Part shown: one piece after another, positions 36,989 to 47,626 of the stretch
Layout: each line of letters begins with the position of its first letter
Position numbering within the stretch: the stretch's first letter is position 1
DNA from: Earliella scabrosa
Lineage: Eukaryota > Basidiomycota > Agaricomycetes > Polyporales > Polyporaceae
Assembly (NCBI GenBank): GCA_022605405.1
Contig: JABYQQ010000032.1
Span: 263,001-327,000, forward strand
Length of the DNA stretch: 64,000 nucleotides
Direction: 5' to 3'
The notes under the pieces: generated by a model
Databases searched by the model: none
The model's input: the letters and a program-made list of their open reading frames with translations, nothing else
What the model was told of the DNA's origin: nothing
Program-made: the position numbers and the translations under genes

Positions 36989-38397
36989 ATGCCAGTGCAT
37001 ATCAGGTACTCCAAGCTCTTGGGAGAAGGCAGGATTGGTATGCATGTGTCCACCGAACGTTGAGCCACACCCGATAACTCTCGATCAACAGGGCAAGTAT
37101 TTGAAGCCGTTATGCAAGACGAGGGTGCAGAATATCAGAACATTGCATTGAAGAGAGTTCGCAATCTTCCAAATGGTCGCATACAGCGTCCTTTCTTACG
37201 ACATGAAGCCTGTGCGCTGGCCATGCTTCAAGGTCATGCTCTTTCACCACCCATATTCCCTTGAGCTCTGCTGGAACTAACTGTGTTATACAGGTCATCC
37301 GAGCATTCCTAAGGTATATGCCTGGGGCGAATCCCAGCACTACCAGTATCTGGCTATGGAACAACTGGGCACGGATGTCCTAACATGGTGGGAAAACAAC
37401 CGTCGAGTCACTGTACGCAACATAGGTGCGATCGCAATACAGATGGTCAGACACTCGAGACTTCTATGCACATGCCGAGATTCTTACTATGTTGATTTAA
37501 AGCTCGATGTCCTGAAATATGTTCACTCCCATGGGATTGTCCATGGCGACCTGAGTCTCAAGAACATGATGCTCAGTCCCGGAGACCATTCTTGCAAGCG
37601 GGTGTATCTCATCGACTTCGGTCTGTCCGCTCCATACCTGCATCCGGGTACCACAGAACACATCCCGCAGCGTGTCATGCCCCGCATCCGTGGCACTAAG
37701 ATATTTGCCAGTCTCAACAATCATCGCCATCTGAGTGGGTACCTTGTTACATCATCCCTCATGGAGACCTCACATCCGCTCACAATGCATTGCAGTTCTA
37801 TCTCGGCGAGACGACCTCGAAGCACTTGCATACATGCTCATTGACCTTGCGCTTGGTGGATCCCTTCCGTGGTTGCACGCTGAAGACCCTGTCCATATGT
37901 ATGAGATCAAGGCTGCCTGCACAGGCGCAACCCTCTGTAAAGGGCCGATTGAGGTCCTTGGACGGTTCCTCGACTATTGTCGGGAGCTAAAGTTCACGGA
38001 GGATCCCGACTATGCTCTATGGGAGAGCGAGTTCAAGAAGCTATCGCCAGACCTCTACAACAACTCGATGTTCGATGCAAGCGTGAACGTGCCTCGACTC
38101 CTTGCTGGCACGGCAACTTATGTGGAAGCTCTGGACAATCGCTCATATGTGGAAGCTCTGGACAATCCCTCGGAGAATCAATGGCTCACTGTTGCCACTC
38201 ATAAGTCGGACGGATTCAAACCCGTGGATTCCGGGTACAACCACGCTTACTGTCTGGACGAGGAGTACATGCTGGGAGACGAACGCGCTATAGTCGAGGG
38301 GTTAAGGCGCATTGACGAGGTTCCGGAAGCGGAAGATACATTTTTCGGCATGGATGATGAAGAATGTATCCCCGAGGTCATGTATGGCGGGGAATAG
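36989..38397 (+). CDS. CK1-like serine/threonine protein kinase
   Basis: Kinase of the casein-kinase-1 type. Gly-loop YSKLLGEGRIG-QVFEAV (split by an intron), ATP-binding Lys in NIALKRVRN, hinge LAMEQLGTDV. The catalytic loop YVHSHGIVHGDLSLKNMML has HGD in place of HRD but keeps the Asp. The metal-binding loop is LIDFGLS. The substrate segment is RGTKIFASLNNHRHL joined to SRRDDLEALAYMLIDLALGG, then SLPW, the CK1 hallmark. The tail after ~residue 290 is acidic. It holds a 27-nt tandem duplication (38119-38172) that gives YVEALDNRS-YVEALDNPS. About five introns, all in frame; one donor is GTGGGT. The true start may be upstream at 36823 through a GC donor after TPNK. Probably an active cytosolic kinase, but not one of the core yeast CK1 orthologues. 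Confidence 0.8.
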
Positions 38398-38558
38398 GGT
38401 GCTTGGCTTTTTGGCATTGTATTCAAGTCTCGTCTCATATGATATAAGTATACATGTAGCTCGCGCCCCAGCCTGCACCACGCACACGGTTCACCACTTT
38501 GCGAGCCAAGACCGAAAGTGATCAGGAGGTACTGTTACGGTAGACGTACTGGCGACAC
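38398..38558. other. short convergent spacer
   Basis: Spacer between the stop of the plus-strand kinase and the 3' end of the minus-strand FunK1 remnant; no other feature. Confidence 0.5.
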
Positions 38559-39196
38559 CTAGTGTCTCACGAGCTGATTGTTATATCCGTACTCCCCAGA
38601 CAGTCCTCCCACATCATCCTCCGAGGCAGCTAAGTTCAGATACTCGCGCAGTACCCTCTTGATAGCATCGTAACTCCTGAACTGCTGTGTCCAGTCGTAG
38701 TGTTCAATGCTTGGGATGTCGACCATCGGGGGCATCAGCGCAGCGAAGATTTCAGGCACGTCCTCTCCGCGGCATCTACAGCGCTTTTCAGAGCTGCCAC
38801 GGGATGCAGCGCAGTTCGGGAACTCAGGCTCCAGCTTGTGTTTTTCGAACGCCAGGACCTTATAGCGCGCGCGGAAGGCTGTAAGCAGGGCGGCAAGGAC
38901 GTTGTTCAAGGATGTGTCCTCTCGCTTCGCGGTGCCAAAGACGAGGTTTCCGGAACCGACGCGGAACTCGCGCATGGTCATCACATTCCTCCTCCAGAAG
39001 AGATCGCATCCTGGGAGATTGTCGCACCCGAAGAAGTAGGGCTCGATCCAAGTGTCGGCAGACCACGTCTGGTTGTGCGGCATGGGGTGTAGAGCATGAC
39101 GTTGAAGAAGGACTCAAACTCATCCGCGATGCCAGGGACTTGATTTCCAGAGGCATTCTCGAGCAAGGCTAGAGAGGTGAACGGCCGCCGCGTCCC
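38559..39196 (-). pseudogene. FunK1-type fungal protein kinase, 3' remnant with frameshift
   Basis: C-terminal lobe of a FunK1-family kinase. The exon starting near 39196 gives GTRRPFTSLALLEN, like the family's GTWxFMSxxLL block, followed by GIADEFESFFNVMLY, the conserved (D)DLESFF motif. The next conserved piece, PHNQTWSADTWIEPYFFG, lies in another frame, and the two abut without room for an intron, so there is a frameshift near 39085. It continues through FRVGSGNLVFG to the stop at 38559. Upstream, where the catalytic HRDIS.GN loop should be, only weak similarity (SSRKYLTKKAHSS) is visible and no such loop exists. The gene lacks the N-lobe and catalytic loop and cannot encode a kinase. Confidence 0.7.
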
Positions 39197-40081
39197 CTAT
39201 CACATATTTGGTTAGTGTTGGCGTCACCAGAATCGAGAGCACTCACTGGACGGGTGAGCTGTGAGCTTTCTTGGTCAGATACTTCCGGCTGGATAGCACG
39301 AGCACGTCTCCCGGGAATGGCGAAGTAAGCTGGAAGGATCTTCGTTCAACGCGCATAGGGAGCCTCAAAGATATAGAGACCAACCATGAGCTCGACCGTC
39401 CAGCCCGAGCCGTGGTTGGAATAGTGCTGCGAGCCTCTCATCGTCGTGTTTCTTGTGTCGTGCCAAGCAGTGACCCAAAGATCCTTCCTCGCCCTGTCTC
39501 ACAATATCGTGTTCCGCACGTCTGGTACGGTTCAGGTCCACTGGATGGACCAAGCGGCACAGGCTGTTCTTGCAAATGCGTTTAAGGCATGAAATCAGGT
39601 TGGGTCTCTGTGTGACTGGTGAGATTGACCATATGAACTTCATACACAGGATGGGAACTTGAAACACGAGCGCCGCGCTTGGTGGTTACGCTAAGACGAA
39701 CTTGCAACCGAAGCTCCGAGTCCCACTTAGATGCGGATTAGACTCTAACAGCTGGAAACATAATCAGATAGATCACGTATAATGATGAGCACACATACGC
39801 GTCAGAGATGTCGCGAGGCCACTGGTCGATGTCGTGGTCGGGAGGAAGCTCAATAGGCGCTCATGGTCACTGTTGCGATACCATATTGGGATGACCTCAA
39901 CATATCTCTCGTACTAAGCACTACTAAGAACACGGTATCGAAGCATACTACGTACGGTCCGTGAATTTCGACTGATTTGTGAGGTCTGGTAAGACCGTCC
40001 CATGATGATGCCGAGATGCAATTGGAAACTAGGAAGGTCGTGTTAACAACAAACGGCGGAAGGGTTTAAAACATAGTAGTC
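39197..40081. other. intergenic, decayed kinase upstream sequence
   Basis: May include degenerate 5' FunK1 sequence, but no catalytic motif could be read in any frame. No other gene supported. Confidence 0.4.
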
Positions 40082-41010
40082 TCATATCGGCTTCAATCCG
40101 AGTCCGAACTGCGTATACCTCCCAACCGCGATCTCCAGTAGCAGACTCAGCACCATCATGTTTGGGTCGGCGTCCCGCAACCACTGTGATAGCTCCTTGA
40201 AGGTCTTCGGCGGAGGAGACGACTCGCGCATGATGTTGATCCCAGCCTGTGAATCGGAGGAACCGCGTTTGGACTCGGCGGGTGGGGCCGATGTAGACCG
40301 GGTGTCATGAAGGGCGTCGTTTAGGAGTGAAGCAAGTCGGTGGGCATTGGATGAGACCGGATGTGGTGATATCGCAGGGGGGTGGACTGTGCTCTGCGGG
40401 GAGTAAGTAGGAGATCCTGCGAGAGATGATAGGGGTCAGCTTCGTATCCGTGCCGCGCGGATAGATGAGACGCACTGCACTGCCGCGGTTCGGGAGCGAC
40501 TTGCGAAAGGGGTGCGTCTCGATCGTCGGACTGGACGACGCGTCTGGTTAGCCAAGGGCGGGATGGGGAGGAGTTAGGGGTGTGCGGCAGGCGTGGCATG
40601 GCCGATGCGTCATGATTTATGTCAGGGGTAGTCCTCAAGTCGGGAAGGCCACCGCACGACTGTTGAGGGGAGGTGAATGGAGACTCGGTATGGGTTAGGT
40701 GAAGTGCGAAAAACGTACCAAAGATCTTGAGGGACAAGTATCTGTCATACATCGAGATCAACAAACGCAAATTGATGAGTACGGAGAGTGGAGACTCAGA
40801 GTACCTGGTCCTTCAGAATCGGAATCGGGGGGTTGGCTTTTGTTCTCGTGCGAGTCTAGCCCAGCATGCCGGTAATCGAGAGCGGTAGTACTTGAGCGAG
40901 TCGCTGTGTTGGCCGTAGTTCGGGAGAGGTAGACCGCTCCGGTGTCGGGAGATGCGCCACCACGGTTCGGGGTTGGTCTGCATCTTCAGAAGGAAGGAAT
41001 ACGAACACAC
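40082..41010 (-). CDS. Unrecognised Ser/Pro-rich protein
   Basis: Not recognised. Four exons join with matching phases. The first gives YLSRTTANTATRSSTTALDY to PPDSDSEGP. A 23-nt micro-exon follows (DTCPSRSL, donor GTACGT). The third is SCGGLPDLRTTPDINHDA to QVAPEPRQC. The last is SPTYSPQSTVHPPAIS to the well-ordered C-terminus TFKELSQWLRDADPNMMVLS, ending FGLGLKPI. Ser, Pro and Arg dominate, so most of the protein is probably disordered; only the last ~50 residues look folded. No signal peptide or membrane helix. The start is not resolved, because a stop lies just upstream in this frame and a further 5' exon is needed. Frame choice in the first exon is the weak point. Confidence 0.45.
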
Positions 41011-41658
41011 TCGCTCTCGGCGACGGGTTCGCGCCGCAGACGTGCATAGCTAAATATATCTTCCGTGGTCATGCCCCTCCCGAGCGTATTCGCCCATATC
41101 GACGCGACTTTAGAACGTCGAGTTTATTGACTGCACACTTTCCACCTGATATGAATCGACGTTGGGACGGGGAGGACGGTGGTAGTCAGTAGACTGATCG
41201 CTGGGGTGTGTCACCCGGACGCCTTACATTTCCGTCGTAAGCCAGCCGCAGAGAGTGGACGGATCGACCGAATGGTGTTGTCTGCCTTGAGACGCAGACT
41301 AGTGATATATCGAGAAGCCTGTGTTGCAGTATACCCGTGCCGTTGCGGAGGGAAGTCTCGCGACATTGTTGAAGTAGTCTTCGGATAGCTTAGCGCAAAC
41401 ATGACTAGAGTCAGGAAGGTCTGTGACAAGTACCTTTCAATATGCTGGCTCCCTTCCTTGGCAGTTTGGAATGTCGTCGATGAGGGTTCTTGCTTTTTGT
41501 ACTCCCAGTAGCACTGCCAGCCTTGCTGCGCTCCAGCGCCATCTGTTCACCGGGCGCTGCGAGCCTCCGCATCTAGTATGGTCTGGGCGAGCGAGCCCAT
41601 GGCTGGTGACTGTTCAGATATTGTACCCATGGGTCGGTGGTGGTGAGAGAAGAAGGGG
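41011..41658. other. intergenic, no gene supported
   Basis: 5' flank of the Ser/Pro-rich gene. No coding or RNA feature recognised. Confidence 0.45.
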
Positions 41659-41721
41659 GTGAGCGGAAGGACTCAAAAGGTGAGCGGAAGGACTCAAAAG
41701 GTGAGCGGAAGGACTCAAAAG
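41659..41721. repeat. 21-bp direct tandem repeat, three copies
   Basis: Three head-to-tail identical units, each starting GTGAGCGGAAGG and ending TCAAAAG. The period is a multiple of three and each unit opens with a perfect splice-donor-like GTGAGC. A short TAG microsatellite follows directly (41727-41742). No gene is confidently assigned over it. Confidence 0.9.
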
Positions 41722-41932
41722 GGGGCTAGTAGTAGTAGTAGGAGACAGCAACTCCGCTCGGATCGGCCGGCGAGTCTGGGCATGGGTCCTGACGTCACGC
41801 ATTCCTGCATGGGAAAATCACGCATACGTGTGACGTAACGCGTGAAGGAAGCGCAACGCGTCGGATAGTCAGTCCTCGCTCATCTCTTCGCTTCCCTGTC
41901 TTCGGTAACGAGTCATGTCCTTCCGGTTGCAG

Positions 41933-42239
41933 ACACACGGTCGTCTGATATTGACGGCGCACGCAAACTCGAGACGCTCCTGCAAGAGACCCCGAACCCG
42001 CCACCGGCAGTCGCGCCCTGGCAGATTTGGGCTGAGAAGCTAGGAAATGGAATGACTGTTGAGGATGTGCTAACGTACATGATGCTGCATCATCGGCTCG
42101 ACCGCTCGGCCGCCGAGGTGGCCCCTCCACAGGCTGTGAGTCCATCTGTGATTCTTTCTGTGCTTGCATCCGTACTGGACGGCGGCGTTGGCAGGCAACG
42201 AAGAACAACCTATTCCTCTGTACTGCCGATACTGGGTGA
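41933..42239 (+). CDS. Possible two-exon gene fragment, unrecognised
   Basis: Not recognised. Behind a good acceptor (TTGCAG), an open stretch reads RSSDIDGARKLETLLQETPN, then PWQIWAEKLGNGMTVEDVL and HHRLDRSAAEVAPPQ up to a GTGAGT donor. A 59-nt intron with acceptor TTGGCAG gives a short final exon ending at the TGA at 42237. In another frame the same final exon reads PIPLYCRYWVTIR and later ICPRCRSLNLSDL, which looks equally coding, so the true frame downstream is unsettled. No 5' exon with ATG was identified. Codon pattern supports coding; function unknown. Confidence 0.3.
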
Positions 42240-43212
42240 CTATCCGTAAGGCATCTAGGACGATTTGTCCCAGATGTCGGAGTCTGAATCTCAGTGACCT
42301 GTCGCTTGTAGGGACCCGTTCTAAACCGTAACGCACAGTTGGACCAAATCCATGTCTTTGAGTCTAGATTTTGAAAGGCGGATACGACGGTAGACGCGCA
42401 TAGTTGATCCTACCCGTATGCCATATACAGGCTGGCCAGGTCGTCGCAGACCCGCTTAACACCGTTTGAAACCTAGGATTCCTAAATCATGGTCTGGGTA
42501 GGGGGGTCGACCCCCCTCCCAGATTTTAGAGTTTGGTCCCGGATGGAGCTTCTAAGCGGGATTTGGACCAAAGGTCGAGACGGGGTCTTGTCACGCTGAA
42601 TCTCCGACATCTCCCCGGTCTAGGATTTGGGAGGTCTAAACAATTCGTACGCGGCTTACGGATAGTCACCCACTGCTGTTGCGCAAAGCTCATGGCACTT
42701 CACTTGCTACTACTTACTCCGAGTCGGAGAGTCCAACTTGAAGCTTGAGCTTGGAGATCCTGCTGCAATGACTCTTGTAATCCGCATAGGCTGGCCCATA
42801 TAACTCACACGGTACCACTACCCGCCTCGAGGCCATCTTGAGACGACGTATGCAAGACCTTCAGGCCTTACTGGTCGCCGAACAACCACTCTGGAAGAAA
42901 CTACTACCTCGAGGCGCATCGGCATGATTGCTGCCAGTACTCCAGTCCGTATGCAATTATTCTGTCTAGCCTCCGCACCATCATTGATGACATTCTGACC
43001 AGCACTTCGCCGAAAATGGCTGGAGTGGTGGAGGCTTACACGGAATTGGAGTCTCGTCCGCCGCACGCTCGGATACCCATCTAGCCTAACCAGCCTCCGA
43101 GGTGGTATTTGAGGCTGCAGCGATGCGTGTCTCTTCCTTCATCCTCTCTCGGTCTGCGACCATCTGCATCTCGTCCTTTCAACACCCTCGCTCCGACACC
43201 TCAGCTGCTACG
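42240..43212. other. intergenic with a perfect 16-bp palindrome
   Basis: No gene supported. Includes the GC-rich palindrome at 42501-42516 and the promoter of the membrane-protein gene. Confidence 0.45.
42501..42516. repeat. Perfect inverted repeat GGGGGGTCGACCCCCC
   Basis: Self-complementary 16-mer within otherwise ordinary sequence. It could be a hairpin or a Zn-cluster factor site; significance unknown. Confidence 0.7.
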
Positions 43213-44624
43213 ATGGTCTTCACCCCGTCAATCATCGTTGCTCTGGTTCTCCTCCTCGCCTTCTTGGCTATCCTCGCCTGCACTGTCTCTGTCGTCGTCT
43301 ACCGCCGGAACTTCAAGGCTCGCGTTCAAGACACTCAGGTCGATCTCGAGGCTGACTGCAAGGCCCCATCGGTACCCTCTCCTTCGCTCTGGTCGAACCT
43401 CGCTCACCCTCTGTCCAACTGGTGGTCGCCCCCCGCCGAGCCTGAGCTCCCGTGGCCCGTGCTCTCTGTCATGCCTTGGCTTCGCCCGAAGGGTCCCCTT
43501 CATCGTCGGATCCTCAAAGGCATGATGTTCTGGAAGAAGGAGGAAGTGAAGGTCAGTCGTAAAGTCCTCCTGATCAACTCTCCACTCACATGCAGTCCCA
43601 GCGTGAGCCATTCACGCTTGCGGACGTCCTCAACTCCATCAACGAAGTGAAAGCAAGAGAGCACTCCGCTGCAAACACGTCATCGCCTCTCACCATCGAC
43701 CACGCCGAACGCGGTACCCAACCGGTCCAAGCTCTCGGCTGGATGGCGCGGTTGCGGACAATGTTCAAGCGCAGGTCCTCGTCCGCTGCAGTCCAAGTCC
43801 CGCAGATCATCATCCACCCCTGCGACGACACGCCCTCGTTCTCTTTCGACGACTACGACAACAAGCCCTCAGGCTCATCGCAACCTCGTTTCACAATCCG
43901 CTACGCCCCTCCAGTCTCGTCGACGGCGAGTGTCCCTACAACTCCGAGTGTCAGCCCCATGTCCAGCCCCACGATCTCTGAGCCCGATTCGCCCGGGCCG
44001 GTCACGCCGGAGATGACGCACACGAGCTACTTCCCGACGCCCACCATCGTGTCCGCAGTCGAGTGCCTCGAAGTCCCGATGCCGTCGTCGACGGCGCCGC
44101 GCGAAATGGCGGGCGAGTCTGGACAGGCCGACATGCACGTCAACACGTCCAACTTCTCGGGCAAGCGGTTCGTCCTCGGCGCGCCGCCCAAGCGCGGAGG
44201 GGGAGTTGGACGGCGGGGGAGTCTTGTCATTAGTGGCTCCAAGGACTCTCTTCCTGTTGGTCTCGGACTTGGCGACCTCTACTCGAGCGAGGACTTCACT
44301 GGCAGCCCATACTCGGAGTCCGACAGCGAGAGCTCGGTCGCGGATCTGGTCTCGATCCTCGAGTCCATCGCCACCTCGTCGTCCACGGACTCTGACGTCG
44401 CCATCCCTCCGAGCGCCAGCGACGACTCGACCGTCCTCCGCCCGTCCAGGAAGCGCTTCGCGTACCTCCTCGACGGGCCTTCGGGCGTCAACGCGGACCC
44501 CTCGGATACCGACGACGAGGACGAGTGGTCTTCCGTGACGTCTGGCGACACCGACTACTACGAGTGCTCCTCGGACTCGACTTTCGGCCTCGGCTTCGAC
44601 TTGGATGCCATGGTCGACGTATGA
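43213..44624 (+). CDS. Single-pass membrane protein with long Ser/acidic tail
   Basis: Unrecognised 455-residue protein in two exons (43213-43551 and 43596-44624, donor GTCAGT). The N-terminus is a signal-anchor: MVFTPSIIVALVLLLAFLAI followed by ACTVSVVVY and basic YRRNFKARV, so the bulk should face the cytosol. A Trp/Pro-rich stretch (SNWWSPPAEPELPWPV) and KKEEVK precede the splice. Exon 2 starts SQREPFTLADVLNSINEVKA, then is Ser/Thr/Pro-rich with a basic patch (PPKRGGGVGRRGS) and an acidic end (DPSDTDDEDEWSSVTSGDTD), finishing GFDLDAMVDV. The second exon looks largely disordered and rich in phosphorylatable sites. An in-frame ATG at 43102 would add about 37 residues; the inner one gives a cleaner anchor. 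Confidence 0.75.
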
Positions 44625-44861
44625 GCCCGGTTTCCGACATTCTTGCCGGCCTTCCACTCTCCGCCCCCGCTACCGGCCCCCAACTCGCCCACTTCCTCTC
44701 GTCTCCCCACCTCCATCTTCTCCGCCTCTCCCCTCTACAACCTCCCATGGATCGAATCTCGCATCAACATATCATCAAGAATGAAGATCACTGCAAGCAA
44801 GAACGATGTCTCGGCCCGAATCATCAGTCCTGTCTCCTTTAGCATATGTCTCGGTTTCTCT

Positions 44862-44998
44862 TTCCTCTGGGTCGGTCTCTTTTTCCTTTATCTCCTGTCT
44901 CCTCTCGGTCTCGGTCTCTCGGTCTCGGTCTCTCAGTCTCGGTCTCTCAGTCTCAGTCTCTCTATCTCAGTCTTAGTCTCGGTCTCTCTATCTCCGAT
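44862..44998. repeat. Pyrimidine tandem repeat based on TCGGTCTC
   Basis: Degenerate array of TCGGTCTC/TCAGTCTC units with TCTCTAT variants. It lies about 240 bp past the stop of the membrane-protein gene and is simple-sequence in origin; open frames across it are artefacts. Confidence 0.8.
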
Positions 44999-45519
44999 CC
45001 GGAACGGTCTGCAGTCTCGCCTCATCCATAGCACGTACGCCCGCCAATCAGAATATATTCAATCTCTCAAATCCATCGCTAGCCTGATTCCAAGAACGGA
45101 TTCCTATCCATGTGCGATGGCCATAAGATACTCGCGCGCATACAACGTTGGACTTGTCTACAGCACACTTGCGATCGGGCCGCTGAGGTTTGACGTCCTC
45201 GCGGTCTATGGAAGCAACTCGACTATGATTGAGCGAAGGAAGGTACTACATACACAGGGAGACGGGGATCCATACACTGGGAACTAACGAGTCACTGGAG
45301 ACCGCAAACAAACGGAGACGTAAGGATTGTGGAGAGGGGGAGCGAGTCTGTGTGAAGCGATTGAACCACGAGTACAAAGATTCACAATAGCAATACTGAA
45401 GGTGCCGTTGACGGTTGAAGTCTACCGGATAGCCGAGAGGTCGTTGCAGAGACTCTGTGTTCGGTCCGAATGCAAACGTTCTTGTCCACTCCTAGGCTTC
45501 CGTTGCTCCCGTATGGGAT

Positions 45520-47537
45520 TTACTGAGTGTTACGGGCAAGGAGGTTGATGGTCCCGACCGCTGGAGGAGAGGCGGGGATAAGTTTGATACTAGGCGGGAC
45601 GTGCAAGAGGGGGTTGCTCACGGATATCACTGAGGACGCCCCTTAGCGCGTTCTGCTGGATAAATCCGAACACGGCCGAAGGGGGTGCAGAACCAAACTG
45701 GCTGATGGTAATCGCCGTCAAGCCAGAGACGTGAGGGGTTGCCTGACAATCGAGGTTATGGTGAGTGTCGAGGTTACGCGTTGACCGGGAACCGTGCGAT
45801 CACGTACCATGGAAGTGCCAGAGAGGACTTGCACGCTCTACAGTGAGATAGTCGTCAGGACACTTGGTCTCCGATACTTACTCTGTACTCACTCCAGGAC
45901 CGGTGATCCAGGCGCTGATAACGTTGACCCCGGGCGCAAAGATGTTGAGGGCAGTGCCGTAGTTCGAGAAATCTGCGCGGACGTCCCGAATGTCGCTCGC
46001 GCCGACGGTGAAGGCTCCAGCCGCGCGTGCTGGGCTGACGTTGTTTGCGTCGATATCGTCGTTGCCGGCGGCAACCTTGAATTCCTCGCCGGTGAGATCA
46101 TGGACATATTATGACGAGCAATACGATGTACTCACCACGACAAATACCCCGTTGGCGTTGGCCTGGCGCGATCATAGTGCAACCGTGATCAGCGGTCACT
46201 TCCACCACTCAAGCAAGATATTATCTTACATTGTCGACCGCAGTGTCAAGAGCAATCGAGGGACCGCCACCCAAACTCATGCTAGCGATTGATGGACGAC
46301 GGGAGATACGCGCTTGGAGGACGACCCAGTTAACTCCAGCAATGCTACGAGAATTGTCATGTCAGCATTGCATCTTCAATGGTAATTCGGGCACATACAT
46401 GTCCGAGGTCGATCCAAAGCTAGATATGTTCATAAAGGGTTGTTCATACAGGAGGACGGATGATTCATGAGTGCTCGATGCGAGAGTTAGGATGGTCAGA
46501 TGAGCGTTGCGTACCTATCGTCCCCAAGGACTTTGACGGCAATGAGGTTCGCAAGCTTAGCAACACCGAACCTTGTTCCCGCAGCGGTACCGCTAACACG
46601 AGTCTGAGCGGATGAACAACGTGGCGCGAAGTAACTTGCGACTTACGCGCAGTGAGTTCCGTGACCATTCCCATCGGCACTCTGTAAGAAAAGATTAGAC
46701 ACGATAGAATCAAGAACATGGAGAGAGAGTATCCGTACGCGGTAGGGACCGAAGGTCGCGCCCCACCTAGCTCGACCACCAAAGTCGTTCTACAGGTGGA
46801 CCAATGCTATCCGTCAGCAGTCGAAGGAAGTCGGCATATCATTACGCACATGGTCGATGTTGATACCGGTGTCTGAAGAACAAGATGATCAGCCGGAACG
46901 TCCGAACTTGAAGGTGCCGGTGATGGACTGAACCTACCGATCACATATATGTCTGTCCCAAAGCCCGCAGAAGAATCGAACCGATAGTTATACACTAGGT
47001 CAAACGGCGAGGAGTTAGGAGGGAGCGGAGGGTTCTGGCTGATTCTCTGCAAGCCCCAAGGTGCTCCCGATCTACCAAATATTTGGGGACCGTGAGCTGA
47101 GTCCTTGGCAGCATGTGGGTGTGTACGTACTGGGTGGTAAGCACCGAGGCACTCATCCTCCCATCCTCCTCAATGTACTCCACGTCCTCGTGAGCCAACA
47201 GAGCGTCGAGCGCATCAGGGTGGAGCACACCTGGCAGGAGTATCAGCACGTGTTACACGCAAGTACCATGAGCTTGAACACTGCGCCTACCCGCATAGCC
47301 GTGAAGGACGTCGGATGACCATTGAGCGTGAGTAACGTTGGCGGCATCGCCATGGCTTTCGCCGAGCCAGTCGAGGTGGGCATCTTTGTCGGTGCCATCC
47401 TTGAGCTTGACGATGTAGGAGTTCGGGACCAAAGTACCGGTGCTGCTCTTTTGCACCGTCTTGAGCTGCGGCGAGGGCGCAGCAAGGACGGGTGCAAGGA
47501 GAGAGAGCGCGGCGGTAACGACGGCGAAGAGCTGCAT
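45520..47537 (-). CDS. Secreted subtilisin-like serine protease (S8), copy 3
   Basis: More distant paralogue of the two tandem proteases, on the opposite strand. Signal peptide [20 protein letters not shown]. The I9 propeptide has [20 protein letters not shown] and [11 protein letters not shown]. The mature start is [18 protein letters not shown]. Catalytic Asp in DIYVI-DTGIN, His in [11 protein letters not shown], Asn in VAAGND, Ser in LSGTSM-ATPHVSG. The C-terminus is [15 protein letters not shown]. It has roughly eleven introns at positions matching copies 1 and 2, including those splitting the Asp and Ser motifs. It has HGTH where the tandem pair has HGSH, and INIDH in place of CN.(G/A)H after the Asp. 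All exons join in frame, so the enzyme is probably active and secreted. Confidence 0.9.
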
Positions 47538-47620
47538 GACGATCAAGGCAAAGGGGTGGAACGAATGACTGGGTAGTACCGGAGAGGGCACTGAGGTCTC
47601 TGACCACAATCAGTACTGCC

Positions 47621-47626
47621 CTTATA
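47621..47626 (-). promoter_or_regulatory. TATA-like box of subtilisin 3
   Basis: TATAAG on the minus strand, 84 bp before the ATG, matching the spacing in subtilisin 1 (82 bp). Confidence 0.5.

Noticed and set aside
44643..45287. 214-codon plus-strand frame after the membrane-protein gene
   Set aside because: Its middle translates a TCGGTCTC simple repeat; length is due to low complexity.
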